Assembly (NCBI GenBank): GCA_021234155.1
Contig: JAJEKV010000047.1
Coordinates: 4,479,637-4,543,636, forward strand
Direction: 5' to 3'
DNA length: 64,000 nucleotides
Source: Isoetes taiwanensis
Lineage: Eukaryota; Streptophyta; Lycopodiopsida; Isoetales; Isoetaceae
Positions 1 to 10,049 of the stretch are shown in pieces (positions within the stretch are counted from its first letter, which is position 1; each line of letters opens with the position of its first letter). The notes under the pieces are model-generated. The model had not been told where the DNA came from. It made no database searches and saw nothing but the letters and a program-made list of their open reading frames with translations. A program made the position numbers and the translations under genes.

Positions 1-1
1 C

Positions 2-650
2 TAAGCAAAGGTTTTAGGGATCGAAATGATAGCAGAACTCATTACGGTACTGAATGATGGTGGTCGGTCTGCATATGCACGCGAATTGATTCATCCTCTG
101 TTCATATCCTGTGGGAACTGGCAAAGCTTGATCAGGTACGCAACCTAAATCAGTAAAAATGGAGATTCGGTATAATTTTTGGGCACGCAGATTTGAAATG
201 ACTGGAGGGACGAAACATTATATTTTGAATATTAGGGTTCATGGCTTTATAATAAGAATCCTCCTAAGTATATCAGCGCCTGCGCTCTGTTTGGACGCAA
301 TGCCAAGACCTGAAGGCTCAAGTAATGTCAATCCAACAAAGGCGGATATCATTGCTCTGCTTAGAGAGAAAGGAATTGATTGCAAAAATGATGGGGTCAC
401 TATTAAAAAATCGGTGTTAGAGGAGATGGCCAAGAATGCTGGAATTGATATATTTGCCAAGAAATCTAATCCAGGCAAACGCCCTGGATCGAGCATTGAA
501 GCATGTCTAGCGGCGGTTGCACATCGAGCTGAAAAAGTTGCAAACATGGAAGCTGGAAACAGCATCAACCTTTCTGGGAATGGAGACGATTTTCTTGAAG
601 ATGAGGCGATGCCACTGAATCAGGTTTTGGTTTCAATCCATGAAAGATGA
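2..650 (+). CDS. 3' part of an unidentified spliced gene
   Basis: The frame is open from the left edge to an exon end at 135 (AG|GTACGC). The frame starting at 233 after AATATTAG joins it in phase, removing a 97-base intron, and runs to a TGA ending at 650. The joined part contains a hydrophobic stretch (HGFIIRILLSISAP) and then a charged tail with ADIIALLREKGIDC and KKSVLEEMAKNAGID, which could be a small helical domain. I do not recognise the family. The gene is cut by the window edge, so neither the start nor the full length can be seen. The splice choice is inference; an unspliced ORF from 159 is also possible but its first 25 codons look random. Confidence 0.4.
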
Positions 651-1133
651 AGTAGTTAATAGGTTTTAATGTTTAATAGATTAGTTTTACACCATTTAGA
701 ACAGCAAAAAAATGGGGGGTCTGAGATTGAGAGTTAACAAGAATTGAACACATGCCACTGCATAAATCTGTACTATGATCTACAGCAACATGAGCTTCAA
801 AGGAGGTCACGAATTTTAGCTGCAACAGGAAAGTAATCTTCTGTCTATACTGAGTATAATATGTGAGCAGTTAATTTGATTGATTATGGACGTATCAGCA
901 AATATGGTAACACTGTGGCAAATACAGGAAGTGCTTATAACCTTTTAATTGATGCAAGAATTTTGTAACTATTAGATCTATTTGCACAGTCAAATGATAC
1001 TTATGTTTTCTGCAGACCTATCATTTTGTTTAGGTTTGAAGGGCGTTAAGCCAGAGTAGACCCTATAGCTTACCTGCTAATCCCTTCCAGCTTTACCCAT
1101 ATTTTGGCTAATGTTTGGTTGTTTGGATTGCAG
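651..1133. other. AT-rich stretch, no gene seen
   Basis: AT-rich sequence between the two exon-like pieces at the left edge. It may be 3' UTR or an intron. The 3' end looks like a splice acceptor (TTTGGATTGCAG at 1122-1133). Confidence 0.4.
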
Positions 1134-1391
1134 GTAACCAGGTTCTACTCTACCTACTCTAATGTTTTTGGAAGCATGAAGCATTCAAAGGAATGCATAA
1201 TCAGCAAAGAGAAATGGTTCAAATATGTCATTTGTAGAAAGAAGGATGCTAGATGTGAAGATCAAAAGGTTTTGTCTAAGATATACAGGTTTTATCTTTT
1301 CCCTGATTTTAAATGTAGCAAGTGCGAAGTTGAACAAAGGGCAATGGAGATTGAACAGGAATTTCTATCTAAAGTAGCAGAGGATATCTGA
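1134..1391 (+). CDS. putative terminal exon, unknown product
   Basis: After an acceptor-like TTGCAG the frame stays open for 85 codons to TGA at 1389-1391. The product is rich in Lys, Cys and aromatic residues (KECIISKEKWFKYVICRKK; later DFKCSKCEVEQRAMEIEQEF), with a possible CxxC pair and a helical acidic end. No family is recognised. It may be an alternative last exon of the gene at the left edge, but no upstream exon could be joined with certainty. Confidence 0.3.
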   Translation, partial: VTRFYSTYSNVFGSMKHSKECIISKEKWFKYVICRKKDARCEDQKVLSKIYRFYLFPDFKCSKCEVEQRAMEIEQEFLSKVAEDI

Positions 1392-2075
1392 AAAAGGGCT
1401 TTAACATTTCTTCAAAGTCTTATAGGTTATATATCTAGGATTTTAAGTCTGATACATTCTGAATGATCGGGCATATATACGGAATGCTGGTTACCTTACT
1501 TTATTTGAAAATGCAAAAAAATGGAAAAAGAATTTTGAAAAACATATTTGAACTATGTTTTCATGATTGATGTCACTGTCCAGAAATTTAAAGTTATGCA
1601 TTGACAGTTAGGTGTTCGAAATGCATGGAAAATCTTAATACAAACATGGAAGCAAAGAACTAGAACCATTATCTGATAAAATGTAAAGAATCGAAGTTAC
1701 TTTACAAGAACTATATATAAAAAATCATACATTTACTAATCAGTGGGAACATATTGAAAGAGTTATCTAAGTTCAAACACAGGTTTCAGAGAACAGTAAT
1801 ACTTGATAAATACATTTGGGAATAATGAAATAATATACTAATATTTCTGTTGAAAGTTCAAACCTTTAGTGGGATTTCCATTGGGCACAACATGATTGTC
1901 TTGAAGACTTTGTTTGGTTATGAACGAATTTAGTTTGTTGACCTTTTAAATGCTATTTGTATAGTGTCTTCCAAGATTCATCTCCTTTCTTAATGAGGAG
2001 CTGATAAGTCTAGGCATGGCAGGATATCCTGTGCATGGCTGGATGTCTGGATCTTGGAAACAGGATCTGGACCTG
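1392..2075. other. AT-rich intergenic stretch
   Basis: No coding signal, repeat family or RNA gene recognised. Confidence 0.4.
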
Positions 2076-2079
2076 TATA

Positions 2080-2113
<34 letters not shown>
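2076..2113. repeat. (TA)n plus T18 run
   Basis: Ten TA units (2076-2095) are followed by 18 T (2096-2113). Read on the minus strand this is an A18 tract about 100 bases after the stop codon of the histone-H3-containing ORF, as expected for the poly(A) tail of a retrocopied transcript. Confidence 0.7.
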
Positions 2114-2215
2114 CCGTAAAAGAAAGAAAATCACAGTTAAAATAAGAAGTCAAAACAGTATTTATATTAATATATATATCGATTTACATAGATACAAAAT
2201 TGTTGTTTTACATAA

Positions 2216-3013
2216 TCATGGCCGTTCCCCACGGATCCGGCGTGCTAGCTGAAGGTCTTTTGTCATGATCGTCACTCGCTTGGCATGGATTGCACATAGA
2301 TTTGCATCACCAAAGAGGGCCAACAAATAGGCTTCGGCTGCCTCCTGGAGTGCTAGAATGGCATGCGTCTGGAACCGGAGATCCGTTTTAAATTCCTGAG
2401 CAATCTCTCGGACCAGACGCTGGAAAGGAAGTTTCCGTAGCAAAAACTCGGTGGATTTCTGGTACTTTCTTATTTCCCTAAGTGCCACGGTGCCAGGCTT
2501 GTAACGATGCCTCCTCTTAGGTTGGGGTGGAGCTCCAAGAATAGTTTTCCCTGCTGTCCTGGGATGCCGGGCCTTTCGGATGATATCATCTCGCCGAATG
2601 TCCCCTGCAGCCTTAGCGACACTACCCCGAGCTTTGAGTTGGTCCTTATACTGGGCACCCGACCTACGGAGCGTCTTCTTCAGTTTTCGGCGATGGAAAG
2701 AAACATTCGGAGGTGGCGGATCTTGCCGGTTCCGTTCTTCCTCTTCTTTTCTCAACCGCTCCTTTACTGCCTCTGTTGCCTCTCTCGCCCTCTGCTCTGC
2801 TTCATCCTGCATTCTCTTCAGGGCTTGCTCTTGTTCTACCTGCTGTTGATGGATAGTATCCTCCCGAAGCTTAGCAGCCTCCTCTGTCAATTGCGTTGCC
2901 CTCTGTGATTGCGCTAGGAGTGCGGCTTGCTCCTCTGCTCGCTTTTCCCTGGCTATTCTGATATCCGTTCTTCTTGTAAGCTCCAGGAAGTAGCGTGGAG
3001 GGTTGGCCTGCAT
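2216..3013 (-). CDS. coiled-coil protein with a C-terminal histone H3 fold
   Basis: 265 codons from ATG (3013) to TGA (2216-2218). Residues about 20-95 are an Ala/Glu/Arg/Gln-rich predicted coiled coil ([20 protein letters not shown]). Residues about 105-168 are a basic linker ([14 protein letters not shown]). Residues 171-265 align over their whole length with H3 positions 41-135: [63 protein letters not shown]. By my count about 81 of 95 positions equal canonical H3. Loop 1 is not lengthened, so it resembles H3 rather than CENH3. The usual ARTKQTARKS tail is absent. The ORF has no introns, overlaps the preceding ORF by 61 bases in another frame, and is followed by an A-tract, so it may be a retrocopy or cargo of the LTR element next to it. 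The histone fold is certain; the function of the fusion is unknown. Confidence 0.85.
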   Translation of the reverse strand: MQANPPRYFLELTRRTDIRIAREKRAEEQAALLAQSQRATQLTEEAAKLREDTIHQQQVEQEQALKRMQDEAEQRAREATEAVKERLRKEEEERNRQDPPPPNVSFHRRKLKKTLRRSGAQYKDQLKARGSVAKAAGDIRRDDIIRKARHPRTAGKTILGAPPQPKRRHRYKPGTVALREIRKYQKSTEFLLRKLPFQRLVREIAQEFKTDLRFQTHAILALQEAAEAYLLALFGDANLCAIHAKRVTIMTKDLQLARRIRGERP

Positions 3014-3489
3014 GTCCGCTCGACAGCCCGCTGGAATTGATCTGTGAAGAATGGGGGTGTTCCAGCTTCCCAGATAATACGGTTAGTCTCCTCTTCATAT
3101 GAAAAAGTTGGGAGGGTATATGCCCCCCCATCAAACAGGCACATCCCATTTCCAAGGTAACGGTCATCCGATGCAAGCCACTGTAGGTCCGCTTCTTGGG
3201 CCATTTGCAAGCTGTTTTGGGCCTGCGTTTGTAGGGCCTCTTCTTCAGCTTGTTCATCCCCTCCTGGTGGAAAGAACCGTGCATACTTCTGGATACCATC
3301 TTCCTGTTCAACTACAATGCAGGTCTCCCGGATGGTGTTGAGCTTAAATACAAAACGCTCATTATAGCAGAAGAGCGGGTATGGTATTCTGACTCCTTCG
3401 TAGAAACGTTTAACAAAATATTCCAGTATCTCCTCATTTTTTGCCTCCGCTTCTGGCGATGGGTTTTGTCGTGGCAGCAGTTCGACCAT
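2953..3489 (-). CDS. unknown ORF upstream of and overlapping the H3-fusion ORF
   Basis: 178 codons from ATG (3489). It is acidic and rich in aromatics ([50 protein letters not shown]). The last 20 codons overlap the start of the H3-fusion ORF, which lies in the -1 frame. The sensible-looking amino-acid sequence passes from this frame into the H3-fusion frame near 3013. This may once have been one protein of about 420 residues with a frameshift, or a true two-ORF arrangement. I see no slippery heptamer at the junction. No family is recognised and it does not look like a typical retroviral Gag. Confidence 0.5.
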   Translation of the reverse strand: MVELLPRQNPSPEAEAKNEEILEYFVKRFYEGVRIPYPLFCYNERFVFKLNTIRETCIVVEQEDGIQKYARFFPPGGDEQAEEEALQTQAQNSLQMAQEADLQWLASDDRYLGNGMCLFDGGAYTLPTFSYEEETNRIIWEAGTPPFFTDQFQRAVERTCRPTLHATSWSLQEERISE

Positions 3490-3492
3490 TAA

Positions 3493-4146
3493 AAACTCTA
3501 TGGGAGTTTGAGAATGACGGGGCTTGCGCTTGTATACCTACTTGACTGCCTCCATCCCCTCTAAAAGTAGGCGCTGGTGGGCGCTGGGCAGGCGCTTGGG
3601 GGAGAAAGGTATGGGATGAGGTCTGGCTATGGCGGAGAGAAGCTCCCAGTTCCGGCGGCTATGGCGGCTAGGGGGAGCTCAAGGGAGCACTAGGCGTTAG
3701 GAAAAAAAATGAAAGAAAAAGTTACCTTTACTAAATTTTGAAATTTTAACCCTAAAAATTTTTAGAAGGAAAAAGTGGCGGAACCCATTTTTCGAGGTGG
3801 CGGGCACCCCCTACCTCGACGTTGCTACGGGCGCCAGCGGCGTCCGGGTACCCCCTGCCCGCCACTTAGGGTTAGGTTTTTTTTTTTTTTAAAGGTGGCG
3901 GGCACACCCTACCTCGATGTCGCCACCGTCGCCAGCAACACCCGGGTACCCCCTGCCCGCCACTTAGGGTTAGGGTTTTGCACCGGGTACACTCCTCTTA
4001 ATTACACTTAAACCACATTAAGTCAATCATGACGACATCTACTACACCACCCCAAATCTCATACTACTCTAAAATCCTCACACACTAGCTAACGATCTAA
4101 CGAGTTAGTATGTGGCCAGGGCAATAGTTTGGCTTCCCAGAACCAT
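3493..4146. repeat. leader-like region with two ~98 bp tandem copies
   Basis: Copies at 3796-3893 and 3894-3979 share GGTGGCGGGCAC...CGGGTACCCCCTGCCCGCCACTTAGGGTTAGG and are separated by a T14 run. Each ends in GGGTTAGG(G)TTT. The region lies between the PBS at 4147 and the start of the minus-strand ORFs, where the untranslated leader of an LTR element would be. GGCGCT-type repeats occur at about 3570-3600. Confidence 0.6.
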
Positions 4147-4158
4147 GCTCTGATACCA
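4147..4158 (-). promoter_or_regulatory. retrotransposon primer binding site (initiator-Met tRNA)
   Basis: On the minus strand TGGTATCAGAGC, the standard plant LTR-retrotransposon PBS complementary to the 3' end of initiator tRNA-Met. It directly follows a minus-strand ...GCGTCACA LTR end, with one base between. Confidence 0.75.
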
Positions 4159-4159
4159 C

Positions 4160-5593
4160 TGTGACGCTCCCTGAATATATACGACCCCCGGCCGTATACA
4201 TACGGGGACTTTCCCCTCCCATGGCGACCAACTCGCCATGAGCAGGGCCCTCCGTCTATCCCGGGCCATCTATAGAGAGATGCCCGAGTGAAGGACACGG
4301 AGGTGTCATTCGGCCCACGCCTTCAGTGGGACTCCTAAGTTGCGGAAGCGTGAATACATGTTAGCACACAGCACAAATATATATAAATACCCACCACGAA
4401 GGGTGGAACATCCATCCAAATACCAACGGCAAAGAATATGCATCTAATCCTAAGAAAAACACCCCAACCCCCAGGTTCTACCCCGGTTCAGACTCCTGTG
4501 AGGATAGACTGACGGCTCAGCCTCAAGAGATCAGCAGACAGAGGTATAACCTGGCGTTGGCTGGCATAGAACATTGGCTAGGGTTGTCCACTCGATCCGC
4601 CCCTCCTGTGCACACTTTGCAGATGGGTCGATTCACGCTATGGCTTCGCTATAGCCTTCCGGAGACGCAAACTCGAGGTATCACCCTGCTGAGCCTACTC
4701 CAGGGTTTATGACGCCCCAGTCCGATGAGGCAGGTCAGGGAAGTGTCCCCTTCCAGGATCACAGTGGTTCCATGGGTGAGCTAGAGAATACGTGCCGCAT
4801 CAGCGACCCCCGCATTCATACCCGACTTACTCACCCTAAATCTACTCAAAGTGCAAGATGCTCCATACAGATCACATCTCTACACCCAGGGAGTGTCAGA
4901 CCCATACCCGGCCCTCTACGTGACCGGCTATCAGGCCTAGCCCATTGTAGGAGTCTCAGGAGCCTTTTATGTTCGTGCAAGACCCCACCCCCACTTCACC
5001 ACTGTGTCCCTTCTCTGGTGCTAAGCCAGACCATAGCATCTACGACCCGGTGGTCTCTTGTACACAGGCCGCATCTACTTAGGGAAAATACAAGGCTCTA
5101 TCTAGGAGCATACTACAATACATGGGCTCAGAGGTCTCTACCCCCCTTATCCCCCCCATTTCCATAGTAAAGCTATGCAAAGAATTATCAATCCATCCTT
5201 TAAGAGCAAGACCAGCATCAGAAATAAAGAGAACTCACCTTTACAATCAAGGGTTAGTTCCTACAAGTAAAACATAGAGAGAACAGAGAAGCAAACATAA
5301 CCAGTGCCCAACAGGGGCCTTATTCTAGAATTCACAAGCCACCCACCTGAGTTCTGGCTGGACCCGTTACCATTGGGTGCTTCCATCTCCCGGGTCTTGG
5401 CGTTCAACTTCAGCTACACAGGTAAAAGTGCTTGGTATGGTGGCGCTCAGCTTGGCAGGGTTAGGCGCTCAGCTCCTGCTCCTTTTGGACGAATTTTGGG
5501 AGTCAATTAGGGATAGGGATCAGGTTGGCAGCCCAATTTGGAAGTCCCCATGCTGGCCAATCGATTTAGGCCAGGTGGCGCCTTCCCAAAACA
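4160..5593 (-). mobile_element. LTR of a minus-strand LTR retrotransposon
   Basis: The inner end is fixed by the PBS: plus-strand TGTGACGCTCCC at 4160. The outer end is inferred at 5593, where CCTTCCCAAAACA gives the CA expected for a TG...CA LTR and the base composition drops sharply to AT-rich DNA. This gives about 1.43 kb. ORFs inside (such as 4709-5167) are chance readings. The partner LTR was not found in the window, so either the 3' half is missing or the element is truncated. The internal side points toward the H3-fusion ORFs. Confidence 0.5.
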
Positions 5594-6905
5594 TTAGTTA
5601 ATCTAATTACCCCATTTAATATTAATTCCCTAAATTATAGGTTATTATCATTAATGATTAAATTAGCATGCTAACTTAATCCCTTTTAGGTCATCCCCCT
5701 AGGTTACAATCTTATATTATAATGTTTTAGTGCAAGTAATGGACCACGCCCTAGATCTGATGGCCAAGATTCGATTGAAAACTTGGACGGTCCAGATAGC
5801 CCTTTTCTTCTTGCTATATCGATTTAGGGGTTCTTCAGCTATGGAAAGCATGCCAAGATTGCAACACGATTTAAAGGATCCTTCAGCTATGGCGGAGCAT
5901 GCCAAGGTTTGCATAGCTTGGTATCATGATCCGCTTCCAAGCACTATCCGCCCTAGATCGAAGGACCCATGTTCATTTCACCCATCCGGCAGTCAGTTGC
6001 TGGAAAAAAAAGGGGGGCTTTGCGCATCGACCATAGGCTATGTTTTTTGTTTTTGCTGGGCGGCGATGGTTGCTTCAACAGTGATGGCATCCCCTGCTTG
6101 CGGCTCGGCTGATGTGCCCAGGATCTTCACTTCCTACCCATGCCCTAAATCTGGCAGCCTGGATCTGACGGGTTAGTGTTTTGTGGAGCGGCTCAGGGTT
6201 CTAATTCTAATCATCATATTGCTATTGCTATGGTGTCGCTAGAGTTAGAGAGAATCGGTAAGGTTAAGGAGGATCAGGCGGCCTGCCAAAGCTCTCATCA
6301 GCTCGACCTCACGATGAATATTTTTTATTTTTGTTGGTGGTGCTGCCGGATTTGCACAACAATAGCTTTGTATCATGTGGTCATGCTCAACAATCGGAAA
6401 CTAGGGTTCTAATCGTATTACAAGCATTGGTTTGAATGGGGAGGCTTTACACATGGTCCGAATTGATAGCCAACATTCAACAGCATGGGGTCTCATCGCA
6501 GCTTGCATAGATAGGTATCTGGAATAGCTAGGTCTTTAATGGATTCACGTCATATTGGGTATGGATTTTCTGTTATAAGCATTTGTGACTGTTGCATTAA
6601 CATATCAAATTTTGTCAACTCAAAACGAATTTGCCTTGAGGAGGCCCTGTTATGACTTACAAAGGCTGAAGATTGTTCCTCCTTATATGATTTTGAGATA
6701 CGAAAGGAGGGAAATTAGGCCAGTTTAATGCCCTGTCACTAATGGAACAGCAGCTTTGCAATCTGAGGCCATGTGCATAGTTTTTCTTCTGCTTTGTGTG
6801 AAGGTAAATACAATCTCTTCTGGTATTATATTATGTCGATGTAAGTATGCAAAAAGTGTGGGTTCAGGGATCTTATTTAGGAGATGGAAACTGGCCATGG
6901 AATTG
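5594..6905. other. intergenic, old repeats
   Basis: AT-rich DNA (5594-5720), then a mixed stretch with a small internal repeat: TTCAGCTATGG...GCATGCCAAG occurs at about 5836-5863 and 5882-5910. ORFs of 148 and 78 codons here show no recognisable protein. A related phrase (GACGGTCCAGATAG) recurs at 8041. Confidence 0.4.
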
Positions 6906-7020
6906 TCATTAGTGTTTGGTTGATTTGCAGGTCTGTCCATCCAAAAGTGCTACAAACCAGTTATGTTGTTTCAAAAGAAATTGACGTCTACATTTTGCTG
7001 AATAATCCATGTTTGAACTA
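6906..7020 (+). repeat. direct repeat copy 1 (~115 bp)
   Basis: The stretch from TCATTAGTGTTTGG through GTCTGTCCATCCAAAAGTG to TGCTGAATAATCCATGTTTG recurs at 7142-7271 with few differences. Confidence 0.8.
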
Positions 7021-7141
7021 CAAGTAAGGCTATCGTAGTTTAACTATTGTGCGTTTACTTTCCAATTGAAATAAGTTTCTGCCTGTTGTGCTACATCAAT
7101 AATGCAGACAGAATAATATGCATGTGTTTTTAAGATGCACA

Positions 7142-7271
7142 TCATTAGTGTGGGTTGCTTTGCAGGTCTGTCCATCCAAAAGTGGTACAAACCAGTTATG
7201 TTATTTCAAAAGAAATTGACGTCTACATTAAATTGACACCTACATTTGCTGAATAATCCATGTTTGAACTG
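7142..7271 (+). repeat. direct repeat copy 2
   Basis: Second copy of 6906-7020. It carries an extra 14-17 bases (a second AAATTGACACCTACAT) that looks like a local slip duplication. Confidence 0.8.
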
Positions 7272-8368
7272 GAAAAAAAACTATTCTGAATCTAAATCGG
7301 AAGCTGCAAATTTAAGCTTCGCTTTGCTTATTAATTTGTTTTTGAACAGCTAAGCTAGGGCTTGAATAGGACAATTTTCTCTACTGTTGTCGTACAACAT
7401 TTAACCTCCAGACGTTTATCTTTTCAGGATTGCATCAATTGATCTGATTGAATACTCATAGAAATTGCACTATGATCTTCGAAAAATAGCAGTTTATGCG
7501 TTTGGCACAAGCCAGTCTACTGCCACATAACCATAGCAATAGACTATGTCAGATTATTTAGGAAAGCATAATGAGCAGGAAAAGCCATAAATCAATCTAA
7601 CAAGTTACCAATTGACCTCTACAATGCATCAATAACTTCTTTCTGAATCATCTTATATAGCCATTAAATTTCTTCACTTTCTCAATCTATCTTATCTAGC
7701 CATTAAATTTCTTCAATGCAAGAGGGAACAAGGACATAAAACATGCAATTCCATAGTTCAAATTCATATGCTAAAATGTAAACTTAGACATTTGGGGACA
7801 TACACATAATTCTTAAAATTCTATAGTAGAATTCACACAACTTATCTCGCCAACTTATCTCGCCATTTAAGTTTTTGCTAGGCACCCTTGCTATGAGTAA
7901 GACACACCTACTTATGCTCTTTTTGTTTTAGCATGCATTTGATCATTCTATATTGTAAATTATTCAGTGTGTATGTATGTATGTATGTATGTCAAGCATA
8001 AAATATATAGATGGCCTAGATTTGGCTTACAAGTTATTTTGACGGTCCAGATAGTCCATGGTCATCTTGCCCTTTTCTTTTTCCTTTCTTTTGTTCGAGC
8101 AACTTCGTTACCTAGAGCCGATCACGTCTGCTACAACGCCAAGCTTCAGATTATGGTGGAAGCTAGCAGAGCACATTGCAGATTTGCTATTCATAAGGTT
8201 TTTAATCATAGGTATTCCGTTATTTATTTTGAAGAGTGGATGATGGAAGTAGAAGCAGGGATAACGAAGACTGGCTTTGAAGATAGCAAATTGTTAATAA
8301 GTTTGCACGTGTGAGAAATGACTTCATATCGATAAAGACCACATATCCTTGACAGGTTCCCAACATTT
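7272..8368. other. AT-rich intergenic stretch
   Basis: No gene recognised. It holds a short duplication (ATAGCCATTAAATTTCTTCA, about 7658 and 7697) and a (GTAT)n run at about 7971-7991. Confidence 0.4.
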
Positions 8369-8397
8369 GCCCAGCAACGCTGGGCACCATTACTAGT
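8369..8397 (+). mobile_element. Helitron-like 3' end
   Basis: GCCCAGC-AAC-GCTGGGC forms a perfect short hairpin. It is followed by ACCATTA and CTAG then T. A GC hairpin 10-12 bases before a terminal CTRR(T) is the known signature of Helitron 3' ends. A near-identical signature occurs at 9608-9637. The 5' TC end was not located. Confidence 0.55.
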
Positions 8398-8637
8398 ACC
8401 CCATGTTGGCGTACCTTTAGTGGTTGACGTGTCGGTATATTTATACGTATACCATATAAATACTTTATGTATACCATATAAATACGTGGAACGTTGACTA
8501 TTGGAGTCATGGATTAATGAAGTGGACAACCTATGTGGCTTAGGGGATGACGTGGCGAAGGTGTGCGTTGGATTTGAAGGCAGCGGATAACTACCGGAAT
8601 CCATTCCGTTAACACATCTAAGAGGCACACCTCAAAC

Positions 8638-8860
8638 CCAGAAGAGGTATTGGAGACTCCAACTTTGTTGGAAATGACGGAAGAACAAGTTGAGATAGTT
8701 TCTGAATTAATCTTGACAAAGCGTTCAAGAAAACAAGAAGGTCTGAATTCCTTTAATATTTGGTCAAGTGGAAGCACTTGCCAGTGGAAGACGCGACAGG
8801 GATATTGAAGCAAGATCTAGAGAAGCAATACCCGCGATTTATGAAGCAGTTCGACGGCCA
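8638..8860 (+). pseudogene. chromodomain fragment of a Ty3/Gypsy (chromovirus) polyprotein
   Basis: PEEVLETPTLLEM is followed by a chromodomain core YLVKWKHLPVEDAT and EKQYPRFMKQF. In Gypsy chromoviruses this module sits at the C-terminus of integrase and guides insertion to modified histones. The residue before YLVKW is a TAA stop where Glu is usual, and the WED motif after EDAT is missing, so the copy is dead. It is not joined to the integrase piece at 9731 in a normal order. Confidence 0.75.
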
Positions 8861-9607
8861 AGTCATCTCCGAATTAGTCGATGCCAACCCATTAGGTGCT
8901 CTTAGCTTAAGCTTGTGTATGCCTTAGTGTTAAGCACAGCAAAGCGTATGCATTCTAGGCTAGTTGGGATGCATACGTGAAAGTCTTGGAGCATGGTCAA
9001 TGATGAGATCCCATTTGGGCATAATTTAGGCCATTACGCACCAGGAGTGTGCATGACCAGGAGGGACATGTGAGAGGAGGAGCGCATCATCGTGGGCAAT
9101 GATGGGACCATTTAGAATGTTCCCTAGCTTAAACCTTTAGGGCCATGATGCATTACAGTTGTGCATGGCCGAAGGGCCCATGTACGATTAAGCATGAAAT
9201 CGTGAGCAATAATGGGATCATCATTAGGATGTTCCATATGCCATGAACATACCATTGAATGCTCCCATCTATATCTACATGACGTTGACAACAATATACA
9301 ATGTCTTCAAAAAGAAACGCAAGGCATCTATTGCTAATTATGTAAGTAGTTTATTGCTCATTGCAATTTTTATAGTCTCCAATGTAGAAATATCTTGTTT
9401 TTTTCCATTGTGGTAGTTTACAGTTCGAGGCCACTAGATTGTGACGACTAATGCATGCATGTGTTGAATATTAGGAGCTCATAAACATTTATGTGAAGGG
9501 TTCCAATATGTCATCTTACATTGTATATTGCTGCTTCCATTCCTCTCTTTATTCCCTCTGGAATATGGCTAAGCATTATATACATGTCTATATAGGATTG
9601 TATTTAT
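8861..9607. other. probable degraded LTR or Helitron interior
   Basis: No coding signal. Similar phrases recur with CATGGTC/GTGGGCAATGATGGGA(C/T)CAT (about 8990, 9095 and 9205). The 8398-9637 segment is bounded by two Helitron-like ends. Confidence 0.35.
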
Positions 9608-9637
9608 GCCCGGCAACGCCGGACACCCGTTACTAGT
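9608..9637 (+). mobile_element. second Helitron-like 3' end
   Basis: GCCCGGC-AAC-GCCGGAC hairpin, then ACCCGTTA and CTAG at 9633-9636 followed by T. It differs from the end at 8369 by only a few bases, so both belong to one family. Confidence 0.6.
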
Positions 9638-9730
9638 TATATAGATAAGCTTTGGATTCTAGAAGTATCTGGAATAGCCCAATATCCGGCTATGCGAGTT
9701 TCATGAAGACTTACTTCAAGATACTACTTT

Positions 9731-10049
9731 TGGCCTACATGAAGAAGGCATCGCCAACTACATTCGGCAGTGTTGTTTATGTTAGCAGATGAAGGCAGAA
9801 CAACTTTGAATCTCGGGTCTATTAAAGCCTTTGGAAGTCCCTGACGCTAAATAGGTCATCTCCATGAACTTCATAATGGGACTTCCAATAAGTCCTAGAG
9901 GCTATGATGCCTTAATGGTGGCAGTGGACAAGCTACCTAAGGCACATTTCTTGCCATGTAGAACAATGGATATGACCTTTGATACCGCCATGTTGTTCAC
10001 AAAAGAATAGTGTCAGATCGCGACCCAAAGTTTATTACAAGAGGTGCAA
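9731..10049 (+). pseudogene. Ty3/Gypsy integrase fragment
   Basis: HEEGIANYIRQCCLC resembles the end of the integrase zinc finger. It is followed by the catalytic-core start ISMNFIMGLPISPRGYDALM, AVDKLPKAHFLPCRTM and, after a stop, SDRDPKFIT. The same core is read more cleanly on the minus strand at 18010-18402. Several stops and small deletions show it is inactive. Confidence 0.8.

Noticed and set aside
2507-2908. Plus-strand ORFs over the H3-fusion gene
   Set aside because: Antisense shadows of a strongly conserved minus-strand histone sequence.
4709-5167. 152-codon ORF with Pro/Ser/Arg-rich product
   Set aside because: Lies inside the LTR and shows no known domain.
5730-6176. 148-codon ORF
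   Set aside because: No recognisable motif, irregular composition, flanked by old repeats.
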